Of a stretch of DNA of 8,597 nucleotides, positions 6,472 through 8,597 are shown one piece after another. Below the pieces are notes generated by a model. The model was not told the DNA's origin and did not search any database. It saw only the letters and a list, made by a program, of their open reading frames with translations. The stretch comes from Methylococcales bacterium (GTDB lineage: Bacteria > Pseudomonadota > Gammaproteobacteria > Methylococcales > UBA1147). The stretch is taken from assembly GCA_024958995.1 (NCBI GenBank), contig JANXGZ010000072.1, forward strand, positions 1-8,597, in the 5' to 3' direction. Both the position numbers and the translations under genes were made by a program. Each line of letters starts with the position of its first letter. The stretch's first letter is position 1.

Positions 6472-7701
6472 ATGAAGACCTTCCTGGTAGGCGGAGCCGT
6501 ACGCGACGAATTGCTTGGCTTTCCGATTACCGAGCGCGACTGGGTCGTCGTGGGCGAAACGCCTGAGTCGTTGCTGGAACAGGGCTTCAAACGCGTTGGC
6601 AAGGGCTTTCCGGTGTTTTTGCACCCGCAAACCCGAGAGGAATACGCACTGGCCAGGACCGAGCGAAAGATCGCCCCGGGCTACCATGGCTTCAGTGTCC
6701 ACGCGTCCCCGGAAGTGACCCTCGAGGAGGATTTGACCCGCCGTGATCTGACTATCAACGCGATGGCCAGGGATCTGGACGGAAAGCTGATCGACCCCTG
6801 CCAAGGTCGGCAGGATCTCGAGCTCCGCATGCTGCGTCATATTTCCGAGGCATTTAGCGAGGATCCGGTGCGAGTGCTTCGGGTGGCTCGTTTCGCGGCC
6901 CGCTACGCCCATCTTGGGTTTACGGTGGCCGATGAAACCATGGCGCTCATGGAGTCCATGGTCAAGTCGGGCGAGGTTGATGCCCTCGTGTCGGAGCGTG
7001 TTTGGGCGGAATTCGCCCGGGCGTTGGGAGAAAGGACGCCGGCTTCGTTCATTACTGTGCTGCGGGCCTGCGGAGCCCTGGAAAGGCTGTTTCCAGAGCT
7101 TGATCGGCTGTTCGATGTGCCGCTGTCAGCACGGGCCGACGCCAAGCTTAACGATAACGCCGGCCAACAGTCTATTCGGGTTCTCGAGAATGCGGGGCAA
7201 GTTTCCGGGTGTGTAGTAGTTCGCTTTGCTGCACTGGTATACGGGTTGGGAGCGGGCCTGGAAGAAGCTTCCGGCCTAGCTGAACTCGAAGGTTATTGCG
7301 AGCGCCTGAGGGTTCCCGGAGGCTTTAGAAAGCTGGCCACTAGGGTGATTCTCTACCACGAATCCTGCACGAATAGCTTCATTCTTTCGGCCGAGAAAAT
7401 CGTCGCTGTTCTGGAAAAGCTGGATGCATTGCGAAAGGATGCTGACCTTGGTCTGTTCCTGCTGGTGTGCAAGGCCGTGGAGCAGGGCAAGACGCACCAT
7501 GACGCCGAGTTTCCACAGGGTGATTTCCTGCTGAACTGTCAGCGGGTTGCGCAGGCGGTCGATGTGCAGGCCATCTTACGGCAGGGCTTATCGGGAAGGG
7601 CGGTCGGAACCGAACTGAAGCGGGCGCGCGTTCGTGCTGTTAGGGAATTCATCGATGGTTTTCGGGGTGTGGGTAAAACCCGGACGGGGGGGGCATCGTG
7701 A
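6472..7701 (+). CDS. cca: CCA-adding tRNA nucleotidyltransferase with degenerate HD domain
   Basis: Adds or repairs the 3' CCA of tRNAs using CTP and ATP, without a template. The class II head is clear in the 409-residue reading: LVGGAVRDELLG (5-16), metal site ERDWVVV (21-27; Glu21 and Asp23 where E. coli has Asp-Arg-Asp), RRDLTINAMA (90-99) and the base-selecting EDPVRVLRVARFAAR (130-144). The C-terminal half corresponds to the HD phosphohydrolase domain of E. coli Cca, but the His-Asp pair is Tyr257-Gly258, the upstream TGIH segment reads NAGQ, and about 11 residues including the WPRHHGH segment are missing. The 3' part realigns (EFPQGDFLL, ELKRARVRAV), so this is not a frameshift. The ATG at 6472 is chosen because it gives MKTFLVGGAVRD, matching E. 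coli; an ATG at 6463 adds three residues. Neither has a Shine-Dalgarno sequence. The stop overlaps the next gene by 4 bases. Confidence 0.93.
   Translation: MKTFLVGGAVRDELLGFPITERDWVVVGETPESLLEQGFKRVGKGFPVFLHPQTREEYALARTERKIAPGYHGFSVHASPEVTLEEDLTRRDLTINAMARDLDGKLIDPCQGRQDLELRMLRHISEAFSEDPVRVLRVARFAARYAHLGFTVADETMALMESMVKSGEVDALVSERVWAEFARALGERTPASFITVLRACGALERLFPELDRLFDVPLSARADAKLNDNAGQQSIRVLENAGQVSGCVVVRFAALVYGLGAGLEEASGLAELEGYCERLRVPGGFRKLATRVILYHESCTNSFILSAEKIVAVLEKLDALRKDADLGLFLLVCKAVEQGKTHHDAEFPQGDFLLNCQRVAQAVDVQAILRQGLSGRAVGTELKRARVRAVREFIDGFRGVGKTRTGGAS
7686..7693 (+). repeat. Run of eight G at the cca/pteridine reductase junction
   Basis: Eight consecutive G lie in the last codons of cca (ACG GGG GGG GCA TCG TGA) and end four bases before the GTG start of the next gene. 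The run probably serves as its ribosome binding site. A -1 slip here would put the cca frame directly into the downstream frame with no stop between. Confidence 0.7.
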
Positions 7702-8426
7702 GACGATCCGTTTTGGTGACGGGCGCTTCAAGGCGCATCGGTGCCGAAATAGCCTGCACTTTGCATGCGGCCGGGTACAACGTAGTGATTCACTTCCGCG
7801 AATCGAGTGGACCGGCTCGGGCGCTGGAAGACGAACTGAACGGCCGCCGGCCGGACAGTGCAAGAACCCTTCAGGCCGATCTTCTGCAAACTGCGGATAT
7901 CGTTGGACTGGCGGAGCGTGCGGTATCTGTCTGGGGCCGTATCGACGCTCTGGTCAATAACGCATCCGCCTTTTACCCGACGCCGATAGAAAAGGTCAGC
8001 GAAGTTCAATGGGACGAATTGATCAATTGCAATTTGAAAGCCCCGTTTTTTCTGTCCCGCGCCCTGGCGCCAGAGCTGATGCAACGATCGGGATCCATCG
8101 TCAATATCGTCGATATCCACGCACTACGTCCCCGACAGGGCTTTTCCGTTTACAGCATGTCGAAGGCGGGCTTGGCGGCGATGACACAATCACTGGCGCG
8201 TGAGTTGGCGCCCTCGGTGCGGGTCAACGGAGTGGCGCCGGGGGCCATACTATGGCCAGAGTCCGAGATGGAGGGGGGCGAGCGTGAGCAGATTCTTTCC
8301 AGGATTCCTTTGCAGAAAACAGGGCAGACGGGGGATATCGCGCAAACGGTGCTTTTCCTGCTGGGAAGCGATTACATCACTGGCCAGATGTTGCCGGTCG
8401 ACGGGGGAAGGAGCCTCTGTTTCTGA
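7698..8426 (+). CDS. SDR-family pteridine reductase
   Basis: Short-chain dehydrogenase/reductase of 242 residues, closest in pattern to proteobacterial pteridine reductases, which use NADPH to reduce oxidised or dihydro-pterins to tetrahydro forms. Visible are the Rossmann motif TGASRRIG (8-15), whose Arg-Arg pair is typical of PTR1-type enzymes, and NNAS (87-90). The catalytic set is Asp139 (in VNIVDIHA), Tyr152 and Lys156 (YSMSK); the 13-residue Asp-Tyr spacing equals that of Leishmania PTR1. VNGVAPGAILWPE (176-188) and VDGGRSL near the end are further marks. The start is GTG at 7698, overlapping the cca stop as GTGA, with the G-run at 7686-7693 as ribosome binding site, so translation is likely coupled to cca. 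The convergent folK fragment downstream fits a pterin role. E. coli FolM is a relative; equivalence is not shown, so no symbol is given. Confidence 0.88.
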   Translation: MRRSVLVTGASRRIGAEIACTLHAAGYNVVIHFRESSGPARALEDELNGRRPDSARTLQADLLQTADIVGLAERAVSVWGRIDALVNNASAFYPTPIEKVSEVQWDELINCNLKAPFFLSRALAPELMQRSGSIVNIVDIHALRPRQGFSVYSMSKAGLAAMTQSLARELAPSVRVNGVAPGAILWPESEMEGGEREQILSRIPLQKTGQTGDIAQTVLFLLGSDYITGQMLPVDGGRSLCF

Positions 8427-8435
8427 AGCCGGTGC

Positions 8436-8448
8436 GAGGCTAAGCCTC
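8436..8448. terminator. Small hairpin between converging genes
   Basis: Perfect 5-base arms GAGGC (8436-8440) and GCCTC (8444-8448) around TAA lie in the 33-base gap between the converging pteridine reductase and folK stops. There is no T-run on either strand, so its value as a terminator is doubtful; position is the main argument. Confidence 0.3.
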
Positions 8449-8459
8449 TGTTGCCGCTT

Positions 8460-8597
8460 CTAAACCGGGAAATCGATGACCTGCTGACTGATTCCTTCCT
8501 TGTCGAAGTTCTGCCACATCATCGCGAAGCGTTCACCGGTGATGGGATAGACCTCGTCGGGTGCGATTTCCGCCAAGGGTTCCAGAACGAACGCGTA
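8460..8597 (-). CDS. folK: 2-amino-4-hydroxy-6-hydroxymethyldihydropteridine pyrophosphokinase (C-terminal part)
   Basis: The last 45 codons of a minus-strand gene enter from the right edge and stop at TAG (8460-8462). The segment contains AFVLEPLAEIAPD, which matches the conserved C-terminal block of HPPK (GFMLWPLFEIAPE in E. coli FolK). It is followed by a hydrophilic tail ending in VIDFPV. FolK transfers pyrophosphate from ATP to 6-hydroxymethyl-dihydropterin in folate synthesis. The catalytic ATP- and pterin-binding residues lie outside the window, so the call rests on this block and on the converging pteridine reductase, a sensible pathway neighbour. Confidence 0.75.
   Translation of the reverse strand, partial: YAFVLEPLAEIAPDEVYPITGERFAMMWQNFDKEGISQQVIDFPV

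Noticed and set aside
8412..8452. 10-base direct repeat AGCCTCTGTT (8412-8421 and 8443-8452)
   Set aside because: Two imperfectly placed short copies with no transposon or attachment-site context; probably chance or a small local duplication.

Overview
The window reads as ordinary core chromosome of a gammaproteobacterium. The evidence is the divergent rhlB / trxA-rho arrangement known from Escherichia coli, near-full-length similarity (judged by eye) of TrxA, Rho, HemL and Cca to enterobacterial proteins, and a cca, pteridine reductase and folK cluster. Base composition looks moderately GC-rich and even. I see no insertion sequence, phage gene, CRISPR array, tRNA or rRNA. I cannot place the organism below class level.

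Layout. At 1-210 (minus) is the N-terminus of the DEAD-box RNA helicase RhlB. A gap of about 460 bases (211-673) with several dyads separates it from trxA (674-1000, plus) and rho (1184-2440, plus). The 183-base trxA-rho gap has hairpins and a C-rich stretch suited to Rho autoregulation. rho converges on a minus-strand block read from right to left: a TauE/SafE-family membrane transporter (5488-6315), hemL (4057-5349) and rmuC (2462-3997). The transporter is divergent from cca (plus), which overlaps a pteridine reductase gene by 4 bases (GTGA). That pair converges on the C-terminus of folK (minus), cut by the right edge.

How the genes relate. RhlB, TrxA and Rho serve RNA unwinding and decay, disulfide reduction and transcription termination. 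HemL makes 5-aminolevulinate for tetrapyrroles. RmuC is a membrane-anchored, nuclease-like protein tied to DNA rearrangement control. Cca completes tRNA 3' ends. The pteridine reductase and FolK both act in pterin/folate metabolism.

The most unusual point is in Cca. The nucleotidyltransferase half is intact, but the C-terminal HD phosphohydrolase half has lost its His-Asp pair (Tyr-Gly instead), its other expected histidines and about 11 residues. Other points are an 8-G run at the cca/reductase junction where a -1 slip would fuse the two proteins, a cca start without a ribosome binding site and with a -10-like box against it, and structured leaders before rho, rhlB and hemL. I found no clear novel multi-gene system.
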